A program made the position numbers and the translations under genes. The notes under the pieces were generated by a model, which did not search any database, was not told where the DNA came from, and saw only the letters and a list, made by a program, of their open reading frames with translations. Shown here in pieces: positions 12,707 through 24,135 of a stretch of DNA of 64,000 bases; positions within the stretch are counted from its first letter, which is position 1; the number at the start of each line of letters is the position of its first letter. Source of the stretch: Mytilus edulis (Eukaryota > Mollusca > Bivalvia > Mytilida > Mytilidae); the NCBI RefSeq assembly GCF_963676685.1, contig NC_092348.1, forward strand, positions 20,497,386-20,561,385. The letters run 5' to 3'.

Positions 12707-13156
12707 ACACACCTACTTTTGGATAGGTACTATTTCTGTTCTAAAAATCGGTAGTACTGGAAATCTACTTTTGATATTCAGTACTATTTTGTTACTTTAA
12801 AATCATTGTAATATTTAGGTACCTGTATTTTACAGTACTTGATTTGTACTTGAAACTTTAATAATCTTCTACAGATTTTTGGTTGCACGCTTACATTTTC
12901 AGCATTTTGAAAGTTTGTCTTTTTCAAATCTCATAAAGTTATGATGTTCAAACATGGAATACTGTGATAATTGTTGGTTCTTTTTTTGTACCAATATTTT
13001 AAGTACAAATCAAGTACTGAAAAATAAAACTGCAAGTACCTAAATATTACAATAATTCTGAAAAAAAGTACTAAATATTAAAAGTAAATTTCCAGTACAA
13101 AAAATGTACTACAGATTTTAATTACAGAAATAGTACCTATGCAAAAGTAGCTGTGT
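12707..13156. mobile_element. MITE-like inverted-repeat element with GTACT motifs
   Basis: The outer arms pair: ACCTACTTTTGGATAGGTAC at the left end is mirrored by the complement of GTACCTATGCAAAAGTAGCT at the right end. Pairing continues inward for well over 100 bases. AGTACT, GTACTG and their complements recur throughout both arms. The unpaired centre is about 12900-12960. There is no coding capacity. The size of about 450 bp and symmetry fit a non-autonomous DNA transposon. No clear target duplication was found. Confidence 0.7.
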
Positions 13157-13219
13157 ATCAATTACATTAAATGATCCTAAGACATCCAACAAGAGTACAT
13201 TTTACTACTGATATTTCCT

Positions 13220-13500
13220 AGTTGATGAGTCATATGTAGACGCAACGTGCGTCTGGTGTATCAAATTATAAGCATGGTACCTTTGATAACTATTTTCACC
13301 CCTGGGTCGATGCCACCCTGGTGGACGTTTCGTTCCAGAGGGTGTCACAAGCTTAGTAGTCACTTCGGTTTTGACATGAATAGCAATTATATGGTCATTT
13401 TTATAAATTAACTGTTTACAGAAGTATGAATTATTCGAAATACTAAAGATTTTCTTATCCCAAGCATAGATTACCTAAACTGTATTTGGCAGAACTTTTT
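13220..13500. repeat. dispersed repeat, 'GACG...GCGTCTGG' family copy
   Basis: It contains AGACGCAACGTGCGTCTGGT followed by TGGTACCTTTGATAACTATT. The same blocks recur at 17.79-18.15, 34.05-34.23, 37.24, 44.4-44.6, 49.3-49.45 and 57.46-57.68 kb in either orientation. It is non-coding. The family is a short interspersed element of unknown type. I recognise such text as common in mussel introns, but cannot confirm this here. Confidence 0.7.
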
Positions 13501-15212
13501 CTAAAACACGGAAATATTATCAAACATATCGGAGGTTACAGTAGTTTACCAATGTTGGCAATCTTCTAATTAATCCTTCCAGGAGATACACACCAAGGTT
13601 TTGAAAAATGAGGGAATCCTATGAATCCTAAAAGGAGCAAACTGGATCTTAAGCAATATGCATTTATAGTCATACATATCGGAATAATGATTTAACACAT
13701 ATATAAATGCCATTCATATAATTACCAATAGCAAATTTTTAATTATCCTCCGAAGCAAAAATGACAACAAGATTGATAAACAAACAATCGATTTTACAGA
13801 AATATATTTTTTACACTTCCATAAAACAAAAATCTATAAATTCAAAAATATTGCTGTTAACGACATTGATATAAACTTAAAGCTAAAGTTAGTGTTATGT
13901 GCCAAGGACACTTGAAACAAAAATAAAGTTATTTAAATCTTAAAAGTAATACAAAGTTTGACAATAAATCTTTAGTTTGGTTATATTTTCCATTTATGTA
14001 TTTATAGATGGTTATATAGTTTACAAAATACATTGGAAATATTAAAACTTTCAGTTTGTAACAATACTTGTTCTTTTACTTTAAATTCTTGACATTGCAA
14101 AATGTTGGTTTTATGAGTTGTTTAATAGCAACATGTACACATGGAAATCATATCATATTTTAGGTTTTGTATTATCAATTTATTTAATTTTAACAAATAA
14201 ACAGTGTAGTCAAATTTTTTCAGGAGCACAGTATTTGAATATACTAACGTAAAATTTCAGGATTTACTGCACCTGGGCCTGCTAGTGAAATTAATAAAAG
14301 GTTTGGCGTCTTTTTTATTGGAAAATTATGTTCGGGATTAAGTACTAGTGTACTGTTTCCAGTTTTATGCAAATCTAAGCTTTTAATTTTGAACTTTTTA
14401 TTTGATAATCATGTCAATCAACTTTGTCTATTTGTTCGAAAACAAGTATTTCCTTCGAGTTATTTTCTTATAATTGCAAGCATGTACTATTACAGCTCAG
14501 TACTTCAGAACAATTTAAAAATAAGGCGATGTGGCATGAGATAACCAATGTACTAATGGGACAACTATCCAACAAAGGTCAAATGAAGACATTAAGAAAC
14601 TACGCGTAACATTGACTATCATAGATGCATTGGACACTTCATTTTAAAAAAATCGTTTTAGTCATATAGCTATTCAACTGTTTCTTTTCTTCCAGGTAAA
14701 ATTTAGAATAGCGCTTTCGACGCATTCAATTTATAAAATTTCATTTGTTCAATTTTACAGCCCGTTAGAAAATGAATAGACCATAATATCTAAAGTACCT
14801 TTAACCGATTTTTTTTTTACATAACTCAAAACAGTGATTTGAAAGCAATGAACTGTTCAATGGTAATGCTTTTCTAAACGACCGTTCCGGATAATTACCA
14901 CAAGGGTTACTACTTTTTTTCAATAGGATCGAACCGGAAATAACTAGTCAATGGACATGATTCATACAAGTACATGTACTTATATAGATCATATAATTGT
15001 CATCAAAATAGCTTGTACATGTCTATAAGAAAAAATTACCTTTATGTTTTAAAGATGTTTCGTTATTTGCAATTACATAATTGCAAAATTGTCTAAAGTA
15101 AGATTATCACACAGATGCGCAGTATAGACCCCCTTCAGTTGATTTTTTCACGTAAAATTAGCATTTGATTTTACCAATATTTTTCCACATTTTATACTGT
15201 CAATCAAATAGG
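13501..15212. other. gene-free region
   Basis: No supported exon. Part of 13620-13990 resembles 18960-19330 at low identity, pointing to an old repeat. A degenerate fragment of the 'GATGTGGTATGA' repeat lies at about 14525-14600. A short TACATGTACTTATATAGATC region near 14970 is simply AT-rich. Confidence 0.4.
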
Positions 15213-15652
15213 ATGAAATTCAAAACAGTGTAGCTGTGGCCATTGATTGACACATTAAAATCATCCATTGACTGGGACAATTTAGGTGAACGTTTGTATG
15301 TAACGACCAATGCTCACTATGTACTTTTTAAAGACACTTCAACTATGGGGTCACCAAAGGTTCTCAACACCTAAATAAAGTAATTCGAAAAATTAATCAG
15401 AAATAACACGATATTTTGATTTTATATCAATTATATAAATCAAAACAAAAAGGTTATTCCTGATTAATTTTTCGAATTATTTTATAATTAAAGGCGTTAA
15501 GAAACCTTTGGTGACCCCACAGTTTAAATGTCTATCGTAGGTACGTCGTGAACAGTGGTCGTTACAGACAAACGTTCACGTAAATTGTCCCAGTCAATGG
15601 ATGATTTTAATGTGTCAATCAATGGCCACAGCTACACTGTTTTGAATTTCAT
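15213..15652. mobile_element. 440-bp near-perfect palindromic MITE
   Basis: The left arm begins ATGAAATTCAAAACAGTGTA and the right arm ends with its exact complement. The arms continue inward through CAATGGATGATTTTAATGTG and GACCCCA blocks to a centre near 15430. Almost the whole element folds on itself. It has no open frame. This is a non-autonomous foldback element, or a recently formed inverted duplication. Confidence 0.85.
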
Positions 15653-15857
15653 TCTAAGTTTTTATTTACCTTGTTTAATTTCGATTTATCGATCTGAAAA
15701 AAGGACAAATCAAAGCAGCTTTTAATTGGAAAAAAGTCAATTCAAGGGTTTTATTTATAATGATACTTCTGTTTTTAAATTTGACTTTTAAAGTGGTTAT
15801 TAAGGTTTCTTTTGTTCATTCAGTGTATATTACAGTCAAGAAGTATAAAGTTCAAAT

Positions 15858-17245
15858 AAAATTGAGAAAGGAAATGGTGAATATGTCAAAGCGACAACCA
15901 CCCGACCATAGAGCAAACAACAGCCGAAGGCAACCAATGGGTCTTCAATGTAGCGAGAATTCCCGCACCCGTAGGTGTCCTTCAGCTGGCCCCTAAAATA
16001 TGCATAATAGTACAGTGATAATGGACGTCATACTAAACTCCGAATTATACACAAGAAACTAAAATTTAAAATCATACAAGACTAACAAAGGCCAGAGGCT
16101 CCTGACTTGGGACAGGCGCAAAATTGCGGCGGGGTTAAACATGTTTATGAGATCTCAACCCTCCCCCTATACCTCTAGCCAATGTAGAAAAGTAAAACAA
16201 TAACAATACGCACATTAAAATTCAGTTCAAGAGAAGTCCGAGTCTGATGTCAAAAGATGTAACAAAAGAAAATAAATAAAATGACAATAATACATAAATA
16301 ACAACAGACTACTAGCAGTTAACTGACATGCCAGCTCCAGACCTCAATTAAACTGATTGAAAGATTATGTCTTCATCATATGAATATCAGGTACAATCCC
16401 TCCCGTTAGGGGTTTAGTATCATACTATCATAAAATATATGAGAAGAACATAACCCGTGTCATGCCAACAACTGTTTTTTTAGAAATAAATGTGTTTAGT
16501 TCCGATGCAGAGACCCTATCAGTGAATCAATGTTAAAGCCAAAATATGCAATCTTTAATGACCTGACAACAGTATCGTAACTATATCCCCTTTTAATAAG
16601 TCTATTTAAAGGTTTTGTTAGTTTCTGAGGAGAATACTGACATTTTTGTGCTTTATAAAGAATATTTCCATAAAATTTTGGATGTGAAATACCTGAACGT
16701 ATAAGATGTCTGCATGTTGAGTTATATTTACCAATTATTTCCTTATACCGGTGATAAAATTTAGTAAATGTTTTGACCAGTTTGTGATATCGAAAACCCT
16801 GGTGTAATAATTTTTCAGTAATACATAAATTTCTCTCGCTAAAATCTAATACATTGTTACATACACGAGCGAATCGTACAAGTTGAGATATATAAACACC
16901 ATAAGATGGTGACAAGGGAACGTCACCATCTAAAAATGGATAATTAACAATAGGAAATGAAAAATCATCTCTTTTATCATAAATTTTTGTATTAAGCTTC
17001 CCGTTTATGATATAGATATCAAGATCGAGGAAAGGGCAGTGGTCATTGTTGTCATTAGCTTTATTTAAAGTAAGTTCTACAGGATAAATTTCTTTAGTAT
17101 ACATACTGAAGTCGTCATTATTTAGAGCCAATATATCATCCAAATATCTAAAAGTATTGTTAAATTTTTGTATCAAATGTCTTGCTTTTAATACTATAAA
17201 TGCAGCAACAAAAATTGAGATGCTTTGTTTTAGAATGCGGCGCAA
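15858..17245 (-). mobile_element. Penelope-like retroelement copy A, 5'-truncated, with its 3' region
   Basis: On the minus strand a 249-aa RT fragment (17245-16496) is followed by about 640 bases of non-coding 3' sequence ending near 15858. That 3' sequence contains GGCTCCTGACTTGGGACAGG when read on the plus strand, and ends with a tail, read on the plus strand, of AATTGAGAAAGGAAATGG. The same tail occurs alone at 35205-35495 and 37028-37080, which shows that those are 3'-end copies of this family. Confidence 0.72.
16496..17245 (-). pseudogene. reverse transcriptase fragment, Penelope-like (tentative)
   Basis: The 249-aa fragment lacks the RT N-terminus. It contains the catalytic block FRYLDDILALNN near residue 32, then CPFLDLDIYI and KIYDKRDDFSFPIVNYPF, and later SYGVYISQLVRFARVC. 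The FLDL block followed by IYDKRDDF is spaced like the FLDV and YRK blocks of Penelope-type RTs, which is why I prefer that family over LINEs. Related fragments lie at 48.4, 55.8, 59.2 and 62.8 kb. A terminal GIY-YIG endonuclease is not seen. The frame is open to its stop at 16496, so this copy may be fairly young. Confidence 0.7.
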
Positions 17246-17789
17246 AATGCGACATTGACATGATCACTTTAATAAAAACTTGCATTCATAATTTCAAAAG
17301 TGATTCTCTCTCTATTTTTTTTTTAATCGCATTTATATTCCACAGTTTTGACAGAGGTCAAGGATTCGCATTAACTTTGATTTGTTTTCCTATTATCGAT
17401 TTATGTCTTTTGAACACCGTATACTACTGTGTGTTGCCTTTATCTATAAACTTAAATATTGTAATGCCGTGTATCGTTTTTGACTATTTCGTTTTTTTCT
17501 CCTGTTTTCATTTCCCAATTAGCACAGCAAAAATATTATTACAAAAATGCTGAACTCCGAAATAAAGAGGGCAGTTCATAAACTGAAAATAACCAAACGC
17601 TTTGACTTAATCACCCAATGTATTCCTGCACTTTCATAGATATTTACTCGAGGGTAGTTCGTGGTGCATATCTTGGAAACATTGTTTCTATTGTCTCATG
17701 TTACAAAAAAAAACAACCAAGTTTTATCTGTATCCTTAACTTTCTGTGGCTTTTCACAAGTATTTGTTTTGCTGACAATATTCTATAAT
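17246..17789. other. region beside retroelement A
   Basis: No gene. Between about 17390 and 17460 the text CGTATACTACTGTGTGTTGC resembles the end of the retroelement 3' region near 49.93 kb (GGTATGCTACTGTTGCCTTT), so part of it may be an old retroelement tail. Confidence 0.4.
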
Positions 17790-18150
17790 TAATAGTTATC
17801 AAATGTACCAAGCATATAACTTGCTACACCAATCGTGCGTTTCGTCTACACAAGACTCACCAGTAACGATCAGATCAATATAGTTAAACAGCTAAAGTAG
17901 AAGAACAGTTCCACAACGTTTTGCGAATAACAGCCAAGGTAATATATGCCCTGGATAAGAGCATCCTTAGTATTTCGAATTATTCATACTTTTGAACACA
18001 CTTACTTTATAGAATTACCATATAATTGATATTGATGTCAACACCGAATTGCTGACTCTTGTGCTGGTGATAACCTCAGGGACGACACGCCCACCAGAAG
18101 TCGCATCGACCCAGTGGTGTAAATAGTTATCAAAGGTACCAGGCTTAAAT
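17790..18150. repeat. dispersed repeat, 'GACG...GCGTCTGG' family copy (inverted)
   Basis: It starts with ATAGTTATCAAATGTACCAA and GTGCGTTTCGTCTACACAAG and ends with AGTTATCAAAGGTACCAGG, so the family's terminal block occurs at both ends. This suggests two overlapping copies or an element with long direct ends. The middle (about 17960-18070) matches 57.47-57.58 kb. Confidence 0.7.
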
Positions 18151-20078
18151 CAGACTCATCTCACTGTCTTTATATGTCATGTCACATAAATTGCTTTGAT
18201 TTTGCTGTCCCTTTATTCTCTTCATTTTAAAAATCAGCCTCACATTATTCCTCGAGCATTTTTGTTGGACCCATTAATTGATATGCTTTATTTATTTGGC
18301 CCATTATTCTCTATATTTAATTTGTCGGTTTCAATATGTTTCTGTCTGCTTTGTTTGCTTGGCGCTTTTTCTCTATACTTAATAAGCTAACCTCACATTT
18401 TCCCTTTTCTTCATTTGTTTTGCTCATTATTCTCTCTGGTTTATTTGTTTGTTATTGTTATTGGTGGATTTTAAACAATGAAACAATGAGCTAGCATTTT
18501 GAATCGTGACATTGGTTGTTCTTGTATATAGTGTCTTGATAGTAGCTTTTTAGGTTTGTTAATTGCAATCTTTGGTGATAAAAAACAGTACACAATTGGT
18601 TTAGTTCATTGAAACTTGTTCGACACATTCCAAAAACCTGTTTATGTTTGATTCAATTAATTCAATTTACAACTATATCAGTGTAAAGGGAGATAACTGA
18701 AATAAACTTTTATAAAGGAATGCTAAAGAATTTATATTTTTTTCTTGTTGAAAAAAATAAGTTCGATGACAGCATTTCTATTGCATATGGCGGTTTCTTT
18801 TGAAATTTACTGACCTTGAAATATTTTGGTCGGAATATCTTAAGAATAATTGGGGTTTTTTTTATATTCAAGGATAAATAAAAATAACCGAGGCGGTAGT
18901 GAATAACTAATGTATTACTCAATACACATCAATGAAAAAAAAACCATATGGAACCACATAATCACCAAAAGGAGAGATACAAGGTCATAGGCAATATGCA
19001 CGTATACGGGTATTATGACAATCCATTTAACATACAATTTATGTAATTGTCATGATTGTGCTATTTAAAATTTCAAAATTGGCATCTAGACAAAAATAAC
19101 ACCAAGGTTGACGAACAAACCAAACGATGAGGAATATTTCCGAACAACAGAATAGTTTTTATATGTTTCTCAATATTTAAAAATATTTCCCTAAAATACA
19201 ATATTTTTATTCCAAATATTACTGTTGGATATAATTTTAATATTTAATAGCACACTCAACAATTTTTTTTTTGTAACAGTTTGCCTTACATGTAAAAAAC
19301 GGATATTTAGTAGTTTGGTTCTCAAAGATAATAGAAAACAAAGCTTTACATTCATTTTTTTTTAATTATAAAGTTTCCATATATTCTTTTTTCATATCAA
19401 CAATCACAATTTACCGAATTTATATATCAACTTCAGTGAAAAGCAGTTTTGGTTATGTTTAGATTTTTTAATTTTATTTAGGCTTTCAAAATAATGATCA
19501 CGTGGTATCTGATGAGTCGACGAAAATATTCATGTATGTATGGAATGACGTCATACGGTCTTATTTCATTCAATTTTTAAAATGTTTACAAATTAACAGG
19601 GTGTTGTAAAATCCTTAAAGTGCACGTAATTCTTGAATACTGATAAAATACAGTAAAATTCCAGACATTACTGTGTATAAACCTGTTTGTGTAATGTGCC
19701 TTACCGTTTTGCTACTAGAAAGGTTAGTTTAGGAGATAACTGTATTGTATATTAAGCTCCGACGGCATCAATTGGGGATTTGATGGTCGCAAATTAAGTT
19801 TACTGGCGACTTGCATCCAATCAAAATTAACGTTACAAACGTTGTTGCCTTAGAATTAGTTTTGACTTCTTGATTGATATTCTTGTGAAGCGGCCCTGTT
19901 TGTTTGTTCAAAAATTCAATACTTGCATGCGTCTTATATTTTTTCATAATTTTATACGCGTATTATGACAGACCGTTGAATGATAAATGAATTACATTTA
20001 GATGGAGGATTTATAACCAATTGTTTTGCTATTTGAAAACATTGATGTCAATGCAATAAAAAACATAAATCATTATAG
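18151..20078. other. gene-free AT-rich region
   Basis: No supported exon. Short open frames are low-complexity (F, L, I, S rich). 18960-19330 and about 19970-20010 share words with each other and with 13620-13990, consistent with one old diverged repeat. Confidence 0.4.
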
Positions 20079-20245
20079 GCGTTTCTTAAGATAAAACGAA
20101 TCAAAATAAAAGTGCAAGGTATACACATAAATATATGTAATTATAAACGTTGTTAAACGAGTGTTCTGGATAACAACATCTTACTTTTTATTAATGGTGT
20201 ACTTTATTTTTTTTCCATTTAATATAATTGAAAATATCTAATTTT
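20079..20245 (+). repeat. direct repeat, copy 1 (partner at 21483)
   Basis: GCGTTTCTTAAGATAAAACG through AAACGAGTGTTCTGGATAAC is repeated in the same orientation at 21483-21680, with small insertions. Neither copy codes. Confidence 0.75.
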
Positions 20246-20308
20246 CCTCTATAAGCGAGAGAAGTACATACTGTCAGGTAAAAACGAATGTATTTAAATA
20301 TAAAGTAT

Positions 20309-20480
20309 AAAAGAGGGGCGAAAGATACCAGAGGAACAGTCAAAATAATAAATCAAAATTAAACCGACAACACCATGGCTAAAAACGAAAAAGACAAACA
20401 GACACTTAATAGTACACAAGAAACAATAAAGAAAACCAAACACTGAGCAACACGAACCCCACCAAAAACATCTACAAAGT
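20309..20480 (-). repeat. solo 3'-end copy of Penelope-like element (tail 3)
   Basis: On the plus strand it reads AAGAGGGGCGAAAGATACCA and on to GCAACACGAACCCCACC. The same sequence forms the 3' region of RT copies C and D at 55.8-56.4 and 58.8-59.6 kb, so this is a 5'-truncated minus-strand insertion. Confidence 0.75.
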
Positions 20481-21039
20481 ATTGCATCCTATCTAGGTGA
20501 ACAAGTCGTAATGAAAGAAGAAAGTATTAATGTATAGAAACATGCTTTCTTTTAGATATTGTGTTTTTTGCAATTGCACTAATGTAAAGTATTTATATTA
20601 AAAAATGACCCACATAAATGCTGAATAAAGACCTCCTTATTTACATTTTTCACGTAAATTTAAAGTAAGCTTTCCTCTTGTGGTATTAATCAGATAACTT
20701 GTATTATCTTGTTGTATAGAAGTTCTTAATTACAATGATATGATCAAGGTTTCATCATAATCACTGAATACTCAAAATCCTTTTATAGTTTTTTCGAATC
20801 TCGCTTTGAATAGATTCTTTTAATAGTTTAGACTGAATATTTCAATTATTTTAAACACAACCATTGGGAAATGTTGCGTCTTATCACATCATATAAATAT
20901 TATAGTATGAGTAAACACAAGGAGTAAAGTTAAAATGTTCTTTCTCAGTAAAGTTCAAAATAACTTCACGGCTAATTTTTTCTATGCATTTTATTGTTTT
21001 AACATAATTTCTATTCTTCCGTTTTCTCATATTAAAATT

Positions 21040-21345
21040 TGCACAGTAAAAAGTAAAATCACAATAATACTGAGCTCCAAGGAAAATTCAAAACGGAAAG
21101 TCCCTAAGCATATAGCAAAATCAAAAGCTCAAACCAAAAGCTCAAACACATCACACAGATGGACAACTGTTATATATCTGACTTGGTACAGGCATTTTCT
21201 TATTTAACCTGGTTTAAAAGCTAGCTTAACTTCTCACTTGTACGATATTCGCATAAAATGCCATTATATTGACAGCAATGTGTGAACAAAACAAACAGAC
21301 ATAATAGATAAAAATGTCAAAAACAGGTATACAGCAGTCATAACA
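21040..21345. repeat. dispersed repeat ('AATGGCAAAATCAAAAGC' family)
   Basis: It contains ATAGCAAAATCAAAAGCTCA, ACTTGGTACAGGCATTTTCT and GTGAACAAAACAAACAGACA. The same blocks in the same order occur at 37.97-38.29 kb, in diverged form at 10.84 kb, and as a fragment at 40.62 kb. It is non-coding. Confidence 0.7.
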
Positions 21346-21482
21346 CAATAACACAATGACGGAATGTATAGGTACAGAACCAAGTCACATGAAAGAGAGA
21401 AAAACAAAAAGGCACACAGATAAAGCATATTAACAAAATAAAACTTTGCCTATCATTCCCTTTAATTGTTTGCACAAATAAT

Positions 21483-21680
21483 GCGTTTCTAAAGATAAAA
21501 CGAATCAAAATTAAAGTGCAAGGTGAACACAAACAGTGTTATAAATAAATTTAAAAAATATATATAATTATAAACGTTGTTAAACGAGTGTTCTGGATAA
21601 CACCATCTTATTTTGTTATAATTACTGGACAGGTGTACTCTATTTTTTCATTTAAATCTAATCGAAAGTTAATAATTTAC
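21483..21680 (+). repeat. direct repeat, copy 2 (partner at 20079)
   Basis: Same sequence as 20079-20245, with an insertion near 21530-21560. The two copies flank about 1.2 kb that contains two other repeats. Confidence 0.75.
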
Positions 21681-21761
21681 GGATATAATCGAAAGGAGAA
21701 AAAAATGCGCCAAATAGGAAATCGGGAACACGGAAAAATCAAGCTCTGCTTTTACAAAACA

Positions 21762-22050
21762 GAAGATGTGCTATGATTACCAATGAAACAACTCTCAACA
21801 AGAGACCAAATGATAAAGAAATTAACAGCTTTAGGTCACCGTACAGCCTTCAGCATTGAACAAGCAAATACCGCATAGTCAGCTAAAAAAGGCCCGAAAT
21901 CACTAATGTGTAAAACAATTTATACGAGAAACCTAACGGCGTATTCAATGTACAAACAATAAACGCAAAACAAATATGTAACATAGCAACAAACGACAGC
22001 CACAGAATTATAAGCTCCTGACTTGGGACAGGCAAAATTTGTTTTTTGTG
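21762..22050. repeat. dispersed repeat ('GATGTGGTATGATTGCC' family, tail 2)
   Basis: It begins GAAGATGTGCTATGATTACC and ends with GCTCCTGACTTGGGACAGGC. Other copies lie at 25.11, 31.33, 32.6, 34.7, 36.43, 40.07, 40.32, 52.5 and 53.43 kb. The closing block is shared with the 3' region of retroelement A, so these are probably 3' ends of a related retroelement. Confidence 0.75.
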
Positions 22051-23100
22051 TTTTGTTAATTATTATATCTCATTTTTTTTGTTTTACTAATAACTTTATC
22101 AACTTAATTTGTTCGGCAAATTATTCTCTATGCTTTATTTATGAAGTCCATTATTCTTTCTATGCTTTATTTATGTAGTTCATTATTTTTCATGCGTTTT
22201 TTGTTTAGTTTATTATTTTATGCGTTAATTCTTTGGCCTATTATTTATTTTATCTCCACTTTATTCTATATTGCTGGTTTTGTTAGGTACATTTTTTTTA
22301 TGTTTTATTTGTTTGAACCAATTTTCTCTATTCTTTAAACACCATCAAGACTATCCTTCAATTTAAGAATATAATTTATTATCATATATATATATATACT
22401 TGCAATATTTGCCCAGGATGACAAGCAACCAGAAACAAGTATTTATATTAATGACTTTGGCATCCGGTATTTTATAATTTGTTATTTCCAAACTCTGGAT
22501 CATATATGATAAATATTCATTCGGTCAGCATCATAAAACGCCCAGCTGATGATACATAATAAAAAGATTTAGCACGTTTTTGTCAACATCTGATTGTATC
22601 TTACCAATAATGGTGTATGTTCTATCGAAGGCGAAGTACTGTTTACCAATGTCCGGGTACAAATCTTTTTAAAATTGTTTATTTACTTTTTTTTAATCGT
22701 TTTAAATATTTTTCATCACAATTTAAAATCGTGTCGTTACTGAAAAAGACCATTCATCTGAAACTTGTTTAAAAATCAAATATATACTCAACATCATAGC
22801 TACTGTACCATACATAGTATTTGCACCACGGTATTGTCATAATTTACGACTTATTTGTCCTATTCCTTTGAAAATGAATTTGACCAATTTTTAATGATTC
22901 CATTGAAGGATATTGCATGCATTGTTCATTTCATATTTAAAAATAAGGAGAACCCGATTTTTTTAAATGTCTCTTTACCTTCGTAATCTGTTAATATAAA
23001 GATAAGGAGAAGTTGTAAGAACTATCAACCAAAGATAAAATAAAGTGGATGTGAGCAATTAATTATAGGCAATTGACGACATTCAACAACAAGAAAACTC
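22051..23100. other. gene-free AT-rich region
   Basis: No exon is supported. The block TTATTCTCTATGCTTTATTT recurs imperfectly several times at 22120-22340 in a T-rich stretch, giving weak local repetition. A TA run lies at about 22385-22397. Confidence 0.4.
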
Positions 23101-23104
23101 ATAT

Positions 23105-23420
23105 TATATTCAATTCAATTCAATATTTTATTTAAGTCTCATCTCTCAATAATATAACACAACATGACATTAAATGTAAAAATATATAGATATAAAAAGA
23201 GAGCCATTCTGTACAGAACCATAAAAGACTATAACATTAAAATTCATATAAAAAATGCATCTATTATAACATATTTTGACAAGAACATTATTTACAGTAT
23301 AAAACATTTCCACGTCTTTTTTAAATAAGATTACAGGCTTTGGCACAGCTATCATATGAACCTGAATGTCCAAATAGTCATGACTATGAAAACAAAACAA
23401 AAAACGCGCACCAAACATAA
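23105..23420 (-). mobile_element. probable LINE 3' tail
   Basis: Read on the minus strand it ends AATAAAATATTGAATTGAAT, a polyadenylation hexamer followed by a short (TTGAA)n run. That is the usual 3' signature of CR1/L2-type LINEs. No RT residues are recognised in the roughly 300 bases upstream, so only the 3'UTR would be present. Confidence 0.4.
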
Positions 23421-23960
23421 AGCAATCAAATATACAAGTTCTTTACATTGTATTTTAAGGGAGTCTACTTGGTAAATGTATGTTAGTGATGAAATATACA
23501 CAAAACGCCGGTATATACTATGTGCATTACACACTTTTCACTTTCATTTCAATTAATTATCTCTTTAATTAGCAACAGCAAGAACGTGAGAATACATCAA
23601 AAGAAGACATCAAGTCATTGAAAGACGGATAATATTAGACGAAAAGAAAAACAGACAAACAGCGTTCGTTTTTCTAAATTGATTTGTTTCCTATTTTTCA
23701 TGTCGAGGCCTTTAATAACTGACTCTTAGATGAAACTCAGTATACGACATGTTTTATCATTGAGAGTTAAATCGACATTTATATTTACATGGTTGCATTT
23801 TTGTTGTCGAGTATATGAAGATATCTAACTAAATTTGAAAAAAATAAAAAATAAATGAAAAGTAATTAAAAGTCGTCCAATACGTACTTTGGTGCACTTT
23901 ACGTGTTTATGGGTACTAAGGATACAAATAAAACATTACTTCGTATTTGAATAAATATAG

Positions 23961-24062
23961 TGATTGGTCAACGGCAAAAGCTACAGTTTTTGATTGGTCT
24001 CTGCAGGAATGCTGGTTGTGCTTTTTTTACATATAAATAGACCAGTAAAAACTAAGCCCAGC
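23961..24062 (+). promoter_or_regulatory. core promoter of the mosaic lectin gene
   Basis: Two inverted CCAAT boxes within the word TGATTGGTC lie at 23961-23969 and 23991-23999, exactly 30 bases apart. A TATA box (TATAAATA) is at 24032-24039. Transcription would start near 24062, about 20 bases before the ATG. Order and spacing are those of a classic TATA/CCAAT promoter, which suits a strongly inducible or tissue-restricted gene. The start site itself is inferred. Confidence 0.65.
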
Positions 24063-24083
24063 ACATCTTCTCATAGACGCAAC

Positions 24084-24135
24084 ATGGGTTTATTACAAGC
24101 ATTGGTTCTCACGGTTATGTTAGCTGGCAGTCAAG
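24084..24135 (+). CDS. lectin gene exon 1: start codon and signal peptide
   Basis: It encodes MGLLQALVLTVMLAGSQ and ends phase 1 before a GTATGA donor. The hydrophobic run with a small-residue end (AGSQ) is a classic secretion signal. The ATG follows the predicted cap site closely and is the first ATG after it. Confidence 0.85.

Noticed and set aside
16496..17245. Host protein gene
   Set aside because: The YLDD block, KIYDKRDDF and four further copies in the window show that it is a retroelement RT.
22141..22338. Small membrane protein frame (65 codons)
   Set aside because: The F/L/I/Y-rich translation is expected from T-rich DNA, with no promoter, splice site or similarity to support it.
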